Source: an uncultured Flavihumibacter sp. (GTDB taxonomy: Bacteria > Bacteroidota > Bacteroidia > Chitinophagales > Chitinophagaceae). From it: DNA of 64,000 bases. A program made the position numbers and the translations under genes. Position 1 is the first letter of the stretch. Each line of letters begins with the position of its first letter. Below, in pieces: positions 1-10,900 of this stretch. The stretch lies in NCBI GenBank assembly GCA_902168105.1, contig CABHOY010000038.1:186001-250000 (forward strand), given 5' to 3'. Under the pieces are notes generated by a model. That model worked only from the letters and a program-made list of their open reading frames with translations, was not told where the DNA came from and did no database searches.

Positions 1-870
1 CAATGGCAGGATCAGCTGGAACAAACTGCCATTCCTCCTGGCCATATATTCCGTGCAGATCAGCGGCCTGCCATACTTTCTCAATGTATCAATGGTATGC
101 CGGTGATTATCAATGTACGCATAATTATGGTAAGTGATCACATCGGAGTTCTCCAGCTGAAACCTGTTCAGCTCTTTAAATTCGGGTCCATTATTCCATA
201 CACCGGCACTTACAGGTTGCGATGGCCTTACTTCTCCTGCCCATTGAAATACCTTTTGCAGCAAGGGCATGCTTTTGCCGTGCTGTTTGTTATTGCCCGG
301 TTCATTGTACAGGTCCCATAACAATATGCGATCGTCATTTTTAAAACTGGTCAGTACATCTTTTACATATGCCTCCAGCACCTTCATTGTATCCGGGTGG
401 GTGTATATCATGGTACCGGGATCTCTTACCCAACCGGAATTATGGATACCGGTTTTAGGTTCCGGCTGTTTTCCCAGCCAGGCGGTATCATTCCAGCAAT
501 CATCAAAAAAGACGAACAGGGTTTTGATATGGTGCCTGGAAGAGATAGCCAGATAAGTATCCAGTCTTTTCTTGAATCCTGCCTTATCTGCTGTCCATAA
601 CAGATGATGCAGATATACGCGCATTACATTAAATCCCAGGTTTTCCGCCCAACCCAGTTCGCGGTTGATGGTAGCGGTATCAAAGGTTTCCGGCTGGAAC
701 ATTTCCAGCTGATTAATGGCGGTAGATGGCTGGAAATTACTTCCTTTCAGCCATCCCTGCTGAGCATACCATTCACTTGCCTTTGCGGCAGACCATTTGT
801 TCTGCGCCGTGGCTATATTGATCGTTAACAGGCCACAAGCCAGCAATATGATTACGTTTCTTATGAACAT
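1..870 (-). CDS. GH5-like glycoside hydrolase, 3' part beyond window
   Basis: This secreted clan-A glycosidase runs off the left edge; the 290 N-terminal residues are visible. It starts at the ATG at 870 with a signal peptide (residues 1-22, ending ATAQ). The fold is suggested by NVMRVYLHH (81-89) at an early barrel strand, the acid/base motif WDLYNEPGN with Glu190, and a probable nucleophile in CTEYMA (Glu274). This spacing fits GH5-type cellulase, mannanase or xylanase relatives; the exact family and substrate cannot be fixed. It is the last visible gene of the SusC/SusD locus, 57 bp after the upstream sulfatase, so it probably cleaves the backbone or an oligosaccharide of that glycan. No frameshift is seen in the visible part. 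Confidence 0.8.
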   Translation of the reverse strand, partial: MFIRNVIILLACGLLTINIATAQNKWSAAKASEWYAQQGWLKGSNFQPSTAINQLEMFQPETFDTATINRELGWAENLGFNVMRVYLHHLLWTADKAGFKKRLDTYLAISSRHHIKTLFVFFDDCWNDTAWLGKQPEPKTGIHNSGWVRDPGTMIYTHPDTMKVLEAYVKDVLTSFKNDDRILLWDLYNEPGNNKQHGKSMPLLQKVFQWAGEVRPSQPVSAGVWNNGPEFKELNRFQLENSDVITYHNYAYIDNHRHTIDTLRKYGRPLICTEYMARRNGSLFQLILPL

Positions 871-927
871 ACTTTTACTTTTTGTCGTTTATCAGTTTGA
901 TTCTTTCATCAGGATCAGTCCCGCTAA

Positions 928-2619
928 TTATTTTTTACCGGGTTTAGGAAAGACATTGTGCGTATTAGCCCATTGCCTCCATTGAGCAGCCATCCTGGAA
1001 ACCACTTCAGGGTTTTGGGCAGCCAGATCGTTCAGCTCCGTTTCATCCTGGTTGATCCTGTACAGGTGCCAGGTGGAGTCGCCTGATAACGATACCAGCT
1101 TCCAATCTCCCTCACGTACATAGCGGGCGTTGAAATGCTCATTATACAATGCATCATGCTCCTGTTGTTTTTTACCTTCTAATGCAGGCAGCAGGCTTAT
1201 CCCTGCATATGGGGTGATGTTATGCCCCTTATATGTTTGAGGATAACTGGCTTTTGCTACATCCAGGAAGGTGGGCATAAAATCCATTACATGCCCGAGT
1301 TGGGCTGTAAATCCACCTTTCGCCTTAATGCCTTTCGGCCAATAGGCGATCATTGGCGTGCGTACGCCTCCTTCATAGGATTGCGCTTTCGCATACTGAT
1401 AAGGGGTGTTCACCACATTTGCCCAACGCTCACCAATGGATGCAAAAGTAGTCTGAGGGCCAGGGAGCACGTCTTTTTTAACCGGGTAACTGATCTCTCG
1501 TCCATCCCTTGTTTGTCCCGGACGATCGAAGCCAGGCCCGTACCGCATGCAATTTTCCGGACTAGCGCCATTATCGCTCAGAAATACAATGATCGTGTTG
1601 TCAAGCTTGCCGGTTTCGCGTAATGCCTGAATAAGTCGGCCAATACCCTGGTCCATACGATCTACCATGGCGGCATGTACTGCCATGGCCCTGGCGTCCC
1701 ATTCTTTATCCGGATTCTTATCCCAGGTTAGCTGGTTATTAATACGGGGAGATAATGGTGTGGTGGTGGGATTGATCAGCCCCAGTTGCACCATTTTTTT
1801 GTAACGGGATTCGCGGATGACATCCCAGCCTCCTTTATAGGTCTGCTCATATTTTTTGATATCTTCCGGCAGTGCCTGCAGCGGCCAGTGTGGTGCAGTG
1901 TGTGCAACATACAGGAAGAAAGGCTTATCCTCCTTACTGAACGTCCTGATGTAACTAACAGCCGTATCATTTATAGCGTCCGTATGATAATAATCCTTTG
2001 GTACATTGTCAACCGCCGTAGTGCCGTTCACCAGGCTGAAAGGATCGAAATAATCCACTACTCCGAAAATGTTACCATAATACTTCTCAAACCCTCTGTT
2101 TACAGGGTATTGCTCCAGTGGTGAGAAATAAGGATGTGATGCCTGGTGATTCAGCCATTTCAGCTGTGCTGCAGGCGATGACTGTTCGATGGTATTGGAT
2201 ATATGCCACTTGCCTGACATCCCGGTGTGATAGCCGGCGTCCTTCAGTACTTCCGCTAGCGTCACCGTATTTTCAGTAATATAACCGCGATATCCAGGTT
2301 CTGTTCTTGCAGTGGTCATTTCGCCTATGCCGGCTTGTTGATTATACAAACCTGTCAATAACGAGGCCCTTGAAGGGCAGCAGCGCGATGTGTTATAGAA
2401 GCGGCTGAACCGCACGCCATTCGCTGCCAGATAATCGAGATTAGGCGTTTGTATCTCTCCTCCGTAACAGCCAAGATCCGAGTAGCCCAGATCATCCGCC
2501 AGTATCAATACGATATTAGGTCTGTCATCCTTACTTACCGTTGTCTTGTTGTTCTTGCGACTTCCTGTGCAGGAAGACAGCATGATCAATGATGATAATA
2601 ATACAGTCCGCACGTTCAT
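928..2619 (-). CDS. Lipoprotein sulfatase, S1 family
   Basis: A formylglycine-dependent sulfatase that hydrolyses sulfate esters, here probably on a polysaccharide. The 563-aa protein begins with a lipoprotein signal (LSSC, Cys17), which suggests membrane anchoring. The alkaline-phosphatase-like fold is marked by NIVLILADDLGYSDLG (metal-binding Asp42-Asp43) and by CCPSR at residues 80-84, in which Cys80 would be converted to formylglycine by a maturase not present in the window. SDNGASPEN and EGGVRTPMIAYWP are further S1 landmarks, and full length is typical. Its ATG overlaps the stop of the preceding sulfatase by 4 bp (ATGA), indicating translational coupling. The S1 subfamily and sulfate position cannot be told by eye. 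Confidence 0.93.
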   Translation of the reverse strand: MNVRTVLLSSLIMLSSCTGSRKNNKTTVSKDDRPNIVLILADDLGYSDLGCYGGEIQTPNLDYLAANGVRFSRFYNTSRCCPSRASLLTGLYNQQAGIGEMTTARTEPGYRGYITENTVTLAEVLKDAGYHTGMSGKWHISNTIEQSSPAAQLKWLNHQASHPYFSPLEQYPVNRGFEKYYGNIFGVVDYFDPFSLVNGTTAVDNVPKDYYHTDAINDTAVSYIRTFSKEDKPFFLYVAHTAPHWPLQALPEDIKKYEQTYKGGWDVIRESRYKKMVQLGLINPTTTPLSPRINNQLTWDKNPDKEWDARAMAVHAAMVDRMDQGIGRLIQALRETGKLDNTIIVFLSDNGASPENCMRYGPGFDRPGQTRDGREISYPVKKDVLPGPQTTFASIGERWANVVNTPYQYAKAQSYEGGVRTPMIAYWPKGIKAKGGFTAQLGHVMDFMPTFLDVAKASYPQTYKGHNITPYAGISLLPALEGKKQQEHDALYNEHFNARYVREGDWKLVSLSGDSTWHLYRINQDETELNDLAAQNPEVVSRMAAQWRQWANTHNVFPKPGKK

Positions 2620-4127
2620 AATGTCAATTTTTTCAGTTCTGCTTTCAATGTCTTTATAATTTCCGGGTGCTGGCTGGCCAGGTTACGACTTTCACCGGGA
2701 TCATGCTGCAAATCGTATAGTTGTTCTACCGGTGCCAGTCCGCTTTCAATTTTCTTGTTTTTCATCCAGTCAGGTGTGGGTGTATGCTGGGGAGCAATGT
2801 ACTTCCATCTGGCATTCCGGAGGGCAAATGTATAAGACTCTTCGAACAGGTATTTCCTACCCTCCATTGATCTGCCAAGCCATACATCCAGCGCATTCTG
2901 ACTGTCGGGTCCCGCACCTGCTGGCAGCTGCTGCCCTGTTAATGCCGCAAGAGAAGCCATCAGGTCCACCTGTGAACACAAAGCAGCTGACACGCCGGGA
3001 CGTATCGTGCCGGGCCAATATGTAATGGTAGGCATCCGGGTGCCCGCCTCAAATGCGCTGTATTTTCCACCTCTGAATATCCCTGCCGGCTGATGACCAT
3101 TGTTCAGCTTTACCGCGAAGTCTTCATACCCATCATCTAATACAGGGCCATTATCACTACTGAAAATGATCAGGGTATTTTTTGTTATTCCCAGCGAATC
3201 CAGTAGCTGCGTTATCTCACCCACCAGCCAGTCCATCTCCGCAATAACATCTCCCCGGGCGCCAAGCGCTGTTGTTCCTGCAAATTTCCTGTTAGGAGTT
3301 CGTGGCACATGTATATTGGGGAAAGGATAGTAAAGAAAGAATGGCTGGTTTTTATGTCCGGTAATGAAATCCTTTGCCTTTTTATTCAACACCAGCGGAA
3401 TGTCCTCATCTATCCATCTGGCACGCTTTCCTCCTGTCATAAAGCCGATCCGGCTGATACCATTGACAATGGTATTGCTATGTTGGGTGTCCGCCCGCTG
3501 CTTTAGCAACTGCGGGTCTGACAGTCCGGTAGGTTCATTCCCGATCTTAGCTGCATAACTCACGGCAATAGGGTCCGTTGGGTCCAGGTTGGGCACTCTT
3601 CCATTCTCCACAAACACTGTGGGCACCCTATCAGTGGTGGCCGGAATAATGAAAGAGTAATCAAACCCGAGCTCATTAGGGCCAGGTGCAATGGCATCAT
3701 TCCAGTTAATGACACCATTACCTAAACCTAAATGCCACTTGCCTATCACGGCAGTTGCATAACCTGCCTGTTGCAGCATATGCGGTAAGGTAGGTGTACC
3801 TGGGGGTATCAGCAATGGCGCATCACCGGGCAGAATAGCGGCCTTCTTTCGAAAGGCATAAGTACCGGTGAGCAATGAAACCCTTGACGGCGTGCAGGTA
3901 GCTGCGGTACAATGGGCGTCCGTGAATCGCACTCCATTAATGGCCAGACGATCAATATTCGGTGTCTTCACTGCTGATGCACCATAACATCCCAGATCAC
4001 CATAGCCCAGATCATCAGCATATAAAATGATGATGTTAGGCTGCGACTGGGCAGTTGCATCCGGTACTGCCACTGTGAAGAGCGCAGCCAGCAGCAATAA
4101 GATCAGGCTTTTATTTTTTTGTTCCAT
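2616..4127 (-). CDS. Secreted sulfatase, S1 family
   Basis: A second S1 sulfatase, 503 aa from the ATG at 4127. An in-frame TTG at 4136 is possible but less likely, because the ATG gives a compact signal peptide ending DATAQ at residue 27. Metal-binding YADDLGYGDLG lies at residues 36-46 and the formylglycine motif CTPSR at 78-82, followed by VSLLTG. SSDNGPV and the EAGTRMPTITYWPG segment complete the fold. Unlike its neighbour it has no lipobox and may be periplasmic or exported. It overlaps the 3' end of the upstream glycosidase gene by 17 bp and the next sulfatase by 4 bp. Two different sulfatases imply a substrate sulfated at more than one position or residue. Confidence 0.93.
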   Translation of the reverse strand: MEQKNKSLILLLLAALFTVAVPDATAQSQPNIIILYADDLGYGDLGCYGASAVKTPNIDRLAINGVRFTDAHCTAATCTPSRVSLLTGTYAFRKKAAILPGDAPLLIPPGTPTLPHMLQQAGYATAVIGKWHLGLGNGVINWNDAIAPGPNELGFDYSFIIPATTDRVPTVFVENGRVPNLDPTDPIAVSYAAKIGNEPTGLSDPQLLKQRADTQHSNTIVNGISRIGFMTGGKRARWIDEDIPLVLNKKAKDFITGHKNQPFFLYYPFPNIHVPRTPNRKFAGTTALGARGDVIAEMDWLVGEITQLLDSLGITKNTLIIFSSDNGPVLDDGYEDFAVKLNNGHQPAGIFRGGKYSAFEAGTRMPTITYWPGTIRPGVSAALCSQVDLMASLAALTGQQLPAGAGPDSQNALDVWLGRSMEGRKYLFEESYTFALRNARWKYIAPQHTPTPDWMKNKKIESGLAPVEQLYDLQHDPGESRNLASQHPEIIKTLKAELKKLTL

Positions 4128-5271
4128 GCTTAACAATATCTACAAAATCATTAAACCATAAAGGATTGGGCGTATAAGAGCCGTCTGCCTGACGTTGCAG
4201 GCTTTTCATCGGAAATATCGGATTGACGAACCATATGCCTGTACTTGGAGTCACCTTTGCCGGTGCAGATTGACTAAGATATCCGTAGGTGGCCAGCACC
4301 ACGCCGTACTTCCGGAAATACCTGTAATAGGTCTGCATAAAATGTGGCGGGAACCAGACACGTGATGCAAACAGTTCCGCCCATTCTTCAGCGCTCACTT
4401 TCTCCGTATTCGCCTTGCTGTACCACTCGTACAGCTTCATGCCCGGCGGGTGATCATATTTGCGGGCAAAGGCAATACCAGCTTCGCTGCTGCCCAGTTC
4501 ATCGGACACATGATGATTATACAGACGGAACAGCGAATACTCAGGTACTATGATGGGCTTATCTGGCATAATAGAGCGGACAAACAGGAAAGCTTTATCC
4601 ATCTCAAGCGAGTCGCTGATGTGCAGATGGATAGCCAGCCCTTTGATACGGCTGTTTTCCTGCGCCAACCGGATCAATCCCACCACACCTGGTTTTTGCT
4701 GTTGCTCTTTCTCAAACAGCGCGGGCAGCGAACCGACATACACATCCGGACATGTCACTACTTTATGCTTTTGATAATAAGGTTCTACCACTTCATTCAA
4801 TAACCTTTCCATGAATCTGACCAACGGCACTACTCCTTCTGCGCTCAGCTGCAGGTCTTGCTCCATAGTTTCCAGATTAGGCTCATTGCCTAACTTAAAG
4901 ATATCTACGTAAGCGCCCACACGATCCAGTATGGCAGTGGCTGTTGCAAAATACTTTTTCTCTTCTGCAGAACCAGGTGCAGGTATTGGCAGTTTATATT
5001 TTCTGAAGTCCCAGCGAAAACCAAAGGCCACCTTGTAACCGGCTTTCTTTGCATCGATCAGCTTCTGCAAGCCTGGTTCGGTAGCAGGGTCCTTCTCCCC
5101 TCTAATATATTCAAAAATATAAGGAGTCGTACGTATCCACTCTACCGGAGTTTTCCGCAAATAAACCATATCAATGATCTCCGGATCATGATTAAAGTTG
5201 GCGCCTATTTCCTGAGCAGACAAAGCAGCAGGAAGCAGCAGGATAAGTGCTGTAAATATTTTTCTGAACAT
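4111..5271 (-). CDS. Secreted clan-A TIM-barrel glycosidase
   Basis: A 386-aa exported protein starting at the ATG at 5271 (an in-frame TTG at 5277 is less likely), with signal peptide residues 1-19 (ending LSAQ). Two motifs suggest a retaining clan-A glycoside hydrolase: FKLGNEPN, with Glu130 as the likely acid/base after strand 4, and IIVPEYS, with Glu244 as the likely nucleophile at strand 7. RWDF near residue 86 fits a substrate-binding loop. I cannot assign a GH family; it may belong to a poorly characterised group. The start lies 2 bp after the GH43 stop codon and the 3' end overlaps the sulfatase, so it is a core operon member. Confidence 0.75.
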   Translation of the reverse strand: MFRKIFTALILLLPAALSAQEIGANFNHDPEIIDMVYLRKTPVEWIRTTPYIFEYIRGEKDPATEPGLQKLIDAKKAGYKVAFGFRWDFRKYKLPIPAPGSAEEKKYFATATAILDRVGAYVDIFKLGNEPNLETMEQDLQLSAEGVVPLVRFMERLLNEVVEPYYQKHKVVTCPDVYVGSLPALFEKEQQQKPGVVGLIRLAQENSRIKGLAIHLHISDSLEMDKAFLFVRSIMPDKPIIVPEYSLFRLYNHHVSDELGSSEAGIAFARKYDHPPGMKLYEWYSKANTEKVSAEEWAELFASRVWFPPHFMQTYYRYFRKYGVVLATYGYLSQSAPAKVTPSTGIWFVNPIFPMKSLQRQADGSYTPNPLWFNDFVDIVKHGTKK

Positions 5272-5273
5272 GA

Positions 5274-6419
5274 TCAATCTGATTTAAGAGCGTTATAAAA
5301 TCCCGCCGCACGTTCTGTGTCCGGCCTTAATTTACCATCTACCCATTTTAGCGGCACAAGCCCCGGTCTGCATGTTACCGCGAACTTTGTACCCATGATC
5401 CCTCTCGGATTAAAAAAAGTTGTTGACCACCAATGCCCATCAAAGTCTTTAAATATATTGTTATGACCACCCTGTAAGATAGCTGCATAACGCGGGCCGT
5501 AAGGACCGTAAATATTATCAGCTTCTGCCACGACTACATCATAGCTATACAGGGAATCCTGCCTGTTCTTATCATCCCGCAGGTATGAAAAACTGCCATC
5601 CTGTTTTTTAACGGACCAGATAGTTTGCAGCAGTTGATACCGGCCATCATGTTTAGCGACGAAAACACCTTCTATATATGGTTCCGGTTGATAAGGCATT
5701 TCTTCCAGCTTACGGAATGGCGTAGCAATGTCACTGAGATCGTCCTTCATTTTTGCTATAAAATGATTATGACCGATCAGATATACGGCTCCGTTATCAT
5801 CCTCAAAAAGGCTGAGATCAATATTCGGAAAAATGGCTTTGTGCTTGTTCCCTCTGATATTCCTGTAAGGTCCTTCCGGTTTGCCTGAAATACTTTCCAG
5901 CACGAAGGAACCCATACCGCCATTCAGGCAGGCTATCAGCAGCCATTTCTTTTTACTTTTGATGTAATGCAACTCCGGTGCCCAAACAGCGCGGTAAAAC
6001 GAGTCGAGACGATCTTTGTTTGGCGACATTGCCCCTGGCTCCAGCGCTTTCCCCTTTTGCTGCCATGCTGCGGCATCCTTGTCAAAACTCCAGATCCTTC
6101 CCATAGGTTCCCACTGCTGCATATTTTTTGATCTCCACAAATACAGGCCGTCATTATAATCCCAGCAATGTACGCGGCCGGCAGGAAACGTGCGTCCGGG
6201 TGTAGCTGTCGTACCCGTCATATAATAGTACCCGTCCGGGCCGGCCATCACGTAAGTATCCCGCATCCATTGGTCCATAACAGGGACGACTGATGCTGGT
6301 ACTGTTAAAGCAGGATCACCTACCGGTGCTGATGGATTGCTATATTTAGCCGATTGTCCATAGGATACATGCGCAAGCAGGCATACAAGCCATGTGATTG
6401 CATTACTTCGTTTAATCAT
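5274..6419 (-). CDS. Glycoside hydrolase family 43 protein
   Basis: A five-bladed propeller glycosidase of the GH43 type, which usually removes arabinofuranose, xylose or galactose residues by inversion. The ATG at 6419 is chosen because AGGAAG lies just upstream and it places a signal peptide (ending SYGQ) at the N-terminus; an in-frame TTG at 6452 exists. Family landmarks are an early Asp in RDTYVMAGPDGYYYMTGT, the WAPELHYI segment, the pKa-modulating Asp in IDLSLFEDDNG, and a probable acid Glu in YIEGVFVAKHDGRYQLL. At 381 aa it is a single-domain enzyme with no obvious carbohydrate-binding module. It follows SusD with about 30 bp of spacing and belongs to the locus. Confidence 0.85.
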   Translation of the reverse strand: MIKRSNAITWLVCLLAHVSYGQSAKYSNPSAPVGDPALTVPASVVPVMDQWMRDTYVMAGPDGYYYMTGTTATPGRTFPAGRVHCWDYNDGLYLWRSKNMQQWEPMGRIWSFDKDAAAWQQKGKALEPGAMSPNKDRLDSFYRAVWAPELHYIKSKKKWLLIACLNGGMGSFVLESISGKPEGPYRNIRGNKHKAIFPNIDLSLFEDDNGAVYLIGHNHFIAKMKDDLSDIATPFRKLEEMPYQPEPYIEGVFVAKHDGRYQLLQTIWSVKKQDGSFSYLRDDKNRQDSLYSYDVVVAEADNIYGPYGPRYAAILQGGHNNIFKDFDGHWWSTTFFNPRGIMGTKFAVTCRPGLVPLKWVDGKLRPDTERAAGFYNALKSD

Positions 6420-6448
6420 TATGAATACTTCCTTTAGCTTACTATTGA

Positions 6449-7912
6449 TCAATAATCCGGGTTCTGCTTACATGCCTTGTTCGCATCAATTTCCGTCTGA
6501 GGTATCGGGAACAATTTATGCTTATCGGCAGCAGCGGTAATACCCCTTGCTTTCGCCAGTGAAATGAATTTATCATGGCGAAGCAGATCTTCCCTTCTCA
6601 GACCTTCGCTATAAAACTCCCACGCTCTTTCACGGAGGATCAGGTCTCTGGTTACTTCTTTACTCGTAGCTTCTGCCAGTGTAAGATTAGCGATGCCAGC
6701 TCTTTTTCTTACCTGGTTGATCAGGTCCAGTGCTTCCTGTGTAGGTCCGTTCACCTCATTCAATGCTTCTGCGCGGCTAAGCAATATGTCAGCATAACGG
6801 ATGATAGGCACATCATTTCCGCTATGGTTACCGACAGTGGCATTGTCCCAGTATTTCAGGCTTCTCACGTTATCGGGCGTGGATAACAGATTCACCCAGT
6901 TATTAGCGGTATTTATATAATGACGCAGCAACAGTATGGACCGCTGATCGTTGATGGTATCGAAAGTATTGGTGAACGCGGATCGCATCCTGTATTGTGT
7001 GGCAAAATTGGCCATAGAGGCCGTCCATACATAGGCAGGGATCTGCGCAGACGTCTTGAATCCAGGAGGTAAAGCACCGGCTGAATACCAGTTTCCAAAG
7101 CCATCCTGATTGCGGCAGGGATGCACCATGATCATTTCCTTATTACCCTCATTTTCCACACGGAACAGATCCTGATAAGTGGGGAACAGTTGGTAGTAAC
7201 CGAAGTTTATCACCTGCTGACAAGCATCAGCAGCTTTCTGCCATTGACGGGTATTGAGATAGAATTTTGCCAGTACGCTCCAGGCAGCGCCTTTGTTGGC
7301 CCTTGCAAACGCCTCTTCTTTGCCAGGTTCGGGCAGGTCTGCAATTGCCGCCGTCAGTTCCGTTTCTATAAAAGACTTCATCTCATCATCCGTTGCTCTT
7401 GCCAGCAATGCTTCGGATGTACTGGACGTGCGCAGCGGCACAGTGCCAAACCATCTGTAGAGCAGATCATATCCATACGCTCTCAGGAACCTTGCTTCAG
7501 CAGCATATGCCTTGCGGTTTGCGTCAGACGTGTTTACATTACTGATATTCTCCAATACGATGTTCGCATCCCGGATGGCACGGTAGGTAGGCGCCCATAC
7601 GTCTGCCTGCAAGGTTCCCAGCGACGCGTCCCATGTAAAATTGATCAGCTGCACCAGTGTGAGATTTTCTGCACCACCCGTATTATAACCGACATCTGTC
7701 GTTACTTCCGCATTGTTGATCAGATAACGGCTGGGCGTTGGATTTTGTATGCCTGCATAAGAAGAAAATAATACAGATCTGATCCCTTTCTCTGTTGTGA
7801 GTACATTACCTGGCGCGAACTCTCCCGGAGGAGTGACATCCAGCGCTTTTTCACACGCAGTATGGGTCAGTATAGAAACGATCAGTAAAGACAGTATGAT
7901 AAATTTTTGCAT
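6449..7912 (-). CDS. SusD/RagB family outer-membrane lipoprotein
   Basis: The glycan-capturing lid of a SusC/SusD importer, held at the cell surface as a lipoprotein. The ATG at 7912 gives a short signal peptide with lipobox THTAC; an ATG at 7936, overlapping the SusC end, would add eight residues. The SusD architecture is present: an N-terminal SusD-like part, TPR-like helices with EARFLRAYGYDLLYRWFG, and the C-terminal hallmark RYADILLSRAEALNE followed by RERAWEFYSEGLRREDLLRH. About 487 aa is normal. The gene starts within or just after the end of SusC and is followed by GH43, so it defines this glycan locus. Confidence 0.95.
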   Translation of the reverse strand: MQKFIILSLLIVSILTHTACEKALDVTPPGEFAPGNVLTTEKGIRSVLFSSYAGIQNPTPSRYLINNAEVTTDVGYNTGGAENLTLVQLINFTWDASLGTLQADVWAPTYRAIRDANIVLENISNVNTSDANRKAYAAEARFLRAYGYDLLYRWFGTVPLRTSSTSEALLARATDDEMKSFIETELTAAIADLPEPGKEEAFARANKGAAWSVLAKFYLNTRQWQKAADACQQVINFGYYQLFPTYQDLFRVENEGNKEMIMVHPCRNQDGFGNWYSAGALPPGFKTSAQIPAYVWTASMANFATQYRMRSAFTNTFDTINDQRSILLLRHYINTANNWVNLLSTPDNVRSLKYWDNATVGNHSGNDVPIIRYADILLSRAEALNEVNGPTQEALDLINQVRKRAGIANLTLAEATSKEVTRDLILRERAWEFYSEGLRREDLLRHDKFISLAKARGITAAADKHKLFPIPQTEIDANKACKQNPDY

Positions 7913-7922
7913 AAAACCATTT

Positions 7923-10900
7923 TTAGAATTGAACATTTACCCCGAGTAAAAAGCTGCGTGTCATCGGATAGGAGCTGTAATCTATTTTCAGAATATCATC
8001 ACCAATGGAATTCACTGCAGGATCAATCCCCGAGTATTTGGTAATGGTGAATAGATTCTGCCCGGTCACATACGCCTGTAACCCCTTTATCACTTTATTA
8101 TGCAAGTTGAAATCGTAGCTGAGTCTTACAGACTGCAGACGCAGATAAGAAGCATCTTCTACGGTTTTTGAATTCACAGTTTGTTGTCCCTGTGATGTAG
8201 GATTTACGAACGAGGGATATTCATTTGTGGGATTCTCTGGTGTCCAGCGGTTCAGATAAGGCTTTGCCAGTTTGTTCCTTCTGAAGCTGATAGGGAAGTA
8301 ACTGTCAATAGCTGCATTGTTCAATACACTGCCTCCCTTTGCACCTTCCACGAATACGGATAGCGAAAGGTTTCTGAACGTAAAAGTATTGGTGAGGCCA
8401 TAGGTAAAATCAGGCAGCGACTTACCAAGAATAACACGGTCGTCCGCATTGATCTGTTTATTATTATCCAGGTCCCTGAACTTCAGATCTCCTGGTTTAA
8501 CACCTTCCGGTGCATTGGAGAAATCATCATGCGTTTGCCACACGCCAAGCACTTCATATCCATAGTATGACCCCAGGGACACTCCGGGTTTGATGATACT
8601 CGCATTGGCAATAAAGCCTGCACCGCCGGTAAGGATCTGCGACAAAGGTCCCAGGCTCAATACCTTATTTTTTACCGTGGAAAGCACCATGCCTACATTC
8701 CAGCCAAGTCCTTTTTTGCTGCGCAATATATCGCCTGCAATATGCAGGTCGATACCTGTATTTTTCATCTGGCCGATATTCTGTGTTTTCACGCCGAAGC
8801 CCGTGCTTAAAGGTTGTGGAAGGTCCAGCAGCAGGTCTGAAGTGCGCCGCTCATAATACTCAACAGAACCAGTGAGTCGGCTGTCGAACAAAGCAAAGTC
8901 AATACCGATGTCCGCCTGTTTCGCTGATTCCCATTTCAGATCGGGATTAGCTACACGGGAAGGCGCCAGGGAGGTATAACGGTTTCCACCGAATATGGCA
9001 TCTCCACCACCCGAGAAAGTAGTGATATAAAGATAGTTGGCGATCGACTGGTTGCCTATTACACCATAGCTAACCCTGAATTTCAGTTCGTCAATAAAAT
9101 TGGCTTCTTTCAGGAATGACTCTTCATGCATTTTCCAGGCAAGTGCTGCAGAGGGAAAATAGCCGAAGCGATTATTGGAACCGAATCTGGAAGATCCATC
9201 AGCCCTGAAGCTGGCAGTAAGCAGATAGCGGTCCTTATAAATATAGTTGACACGTCCGAGAAAGGAAATGATCTTTGTAGATGCGCGACCGCTACCTATC
9301 TGGTTCAATGAGCTGTTACCTGTACCTATCGCATCATAGGTAAGATCAGGTAATGCATATCCCCTGCCGTTCCCACCAAAGGAGTTGGAACCGAAATGTT
9401 CAGATGTCGCACCGGCTACCGCATTTATAACATGGTCCTTACCAAAATCCTTCTTATAATTCAGTGTAGCCTCTCCCATATAATAGTTCACATTACCGGT
9501 GTTAATGGAAGCAATCCCGCCGGTGGGAGAACCAAGTATGGTAGTCGGGTCCAGCCAGGTATTCCGCTGGGTAATGTTTACGTCACCCGATCCTCTCACT
9601 TTGAGCGAGAGACCCGGTATGAAGAAATACTCGCCGTATATAGAACCAAAAGTCCTGAAGCCATCACTGTTGGCATACTGACCATTCACCAGGATCAACG
9701 GGTGATCGATGGTGGTCATGAACGGCGAGCGGTTAAAAGAACCATCAGTATTATATATCGGATAGCTGGGATCGTAATTGATAGCGGCATATAAGGCGCT
9801 GGCATTTTCATTCACCCCTATCCCTACAGAATTGAAGTTGTCCCTTATATAAGAGGTGTTAAAGTTGACACCAAATGCATATTTCTGTGCAACGCTGTTC
9901 TCGAGGTTAAATCTCGCCGTGTATCGTTTTACGGAAGAATTCTCTAACACTCCTTCCTGATTAAAATAGCCCAGGGAGGCGTAGAATCGTGTATTGTCCT
10001 TTCCACCGGAAACAGAAAGGTCATGGCTTTGTACATTGGCGGAGCGGTACAGCTCCCGTTGCCAGTCTACATTGACCGGATCATTAGTCACCCGTTCAGA
10101 AGCCACGCCACCGCCATCGTCAATAATGGCATTCAATACATCTTTATATTGCTGGCCGGTTAGCATCTCAAGCGAGTTGGAAGCTTTCTGTACACCAAAA
10201 TAGGTGCTGTAGTTAACGCTTAACTTCCCGCTCTTTCCTTTTTTGGTAGTGATCATTACCACACCGTTGGAACCACGAGAACCGTAAATAGCTGTGGCGG
10301 AAGCGTCCTTTAAGATCTCGATGGACTCAATGTCTGCAGGGTTCAGACTATTCAGTGGATTACGGGGATTGGGTGTGGCTACAAAGCCGGCGCCGCTGCC
10401 CGTTACCGGAGAAAGATTATTGACAGGCATCCCGTCTATGACATACAAAGGGTCATTCCCCGCCGTAATGGAGCTTGCTCCACGGATCTTTACGCTCATA
10501 GCGCTGCCCGGCTCCCCGCTTTTCTGGTATACCTGCACACCAGAGGCGCGTCCCTGCAATGTCTGCTCGACGTTAATATTCGCACCGGGCGTAAGGTCCT
10601 TTGATTTTAGTGATACGACGGCGCCAGTAACGTCCGACTTTTTTACCGTTCCGTATCCAACTACTACGACCTCGCCCAGGTTCTCGTTCTTTAACTCCAG
10701 GGCGACATCCAGGATGCTTTTATCCGATACAGGGATTTCCCTGGTCGTATAATCTACCATGTAGAACAACAATACGGCCCTATTATCGGGCACCTGGATA
10801 GAAAAGTTACCATTTGCATCAGTGGCGGTCCTGGTATTGCCCCCTTTTAACAATACTGTTACATTGGCCAGCGCGGTCCCCTTGCCTGCTGCAGTAACTG

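Noticed and set aside
7121..7771. 216-codon plus-strand ORF inside SusD
   Set aside because: Antisense to a well-supported SusD gene; composition fits a shadow frame.
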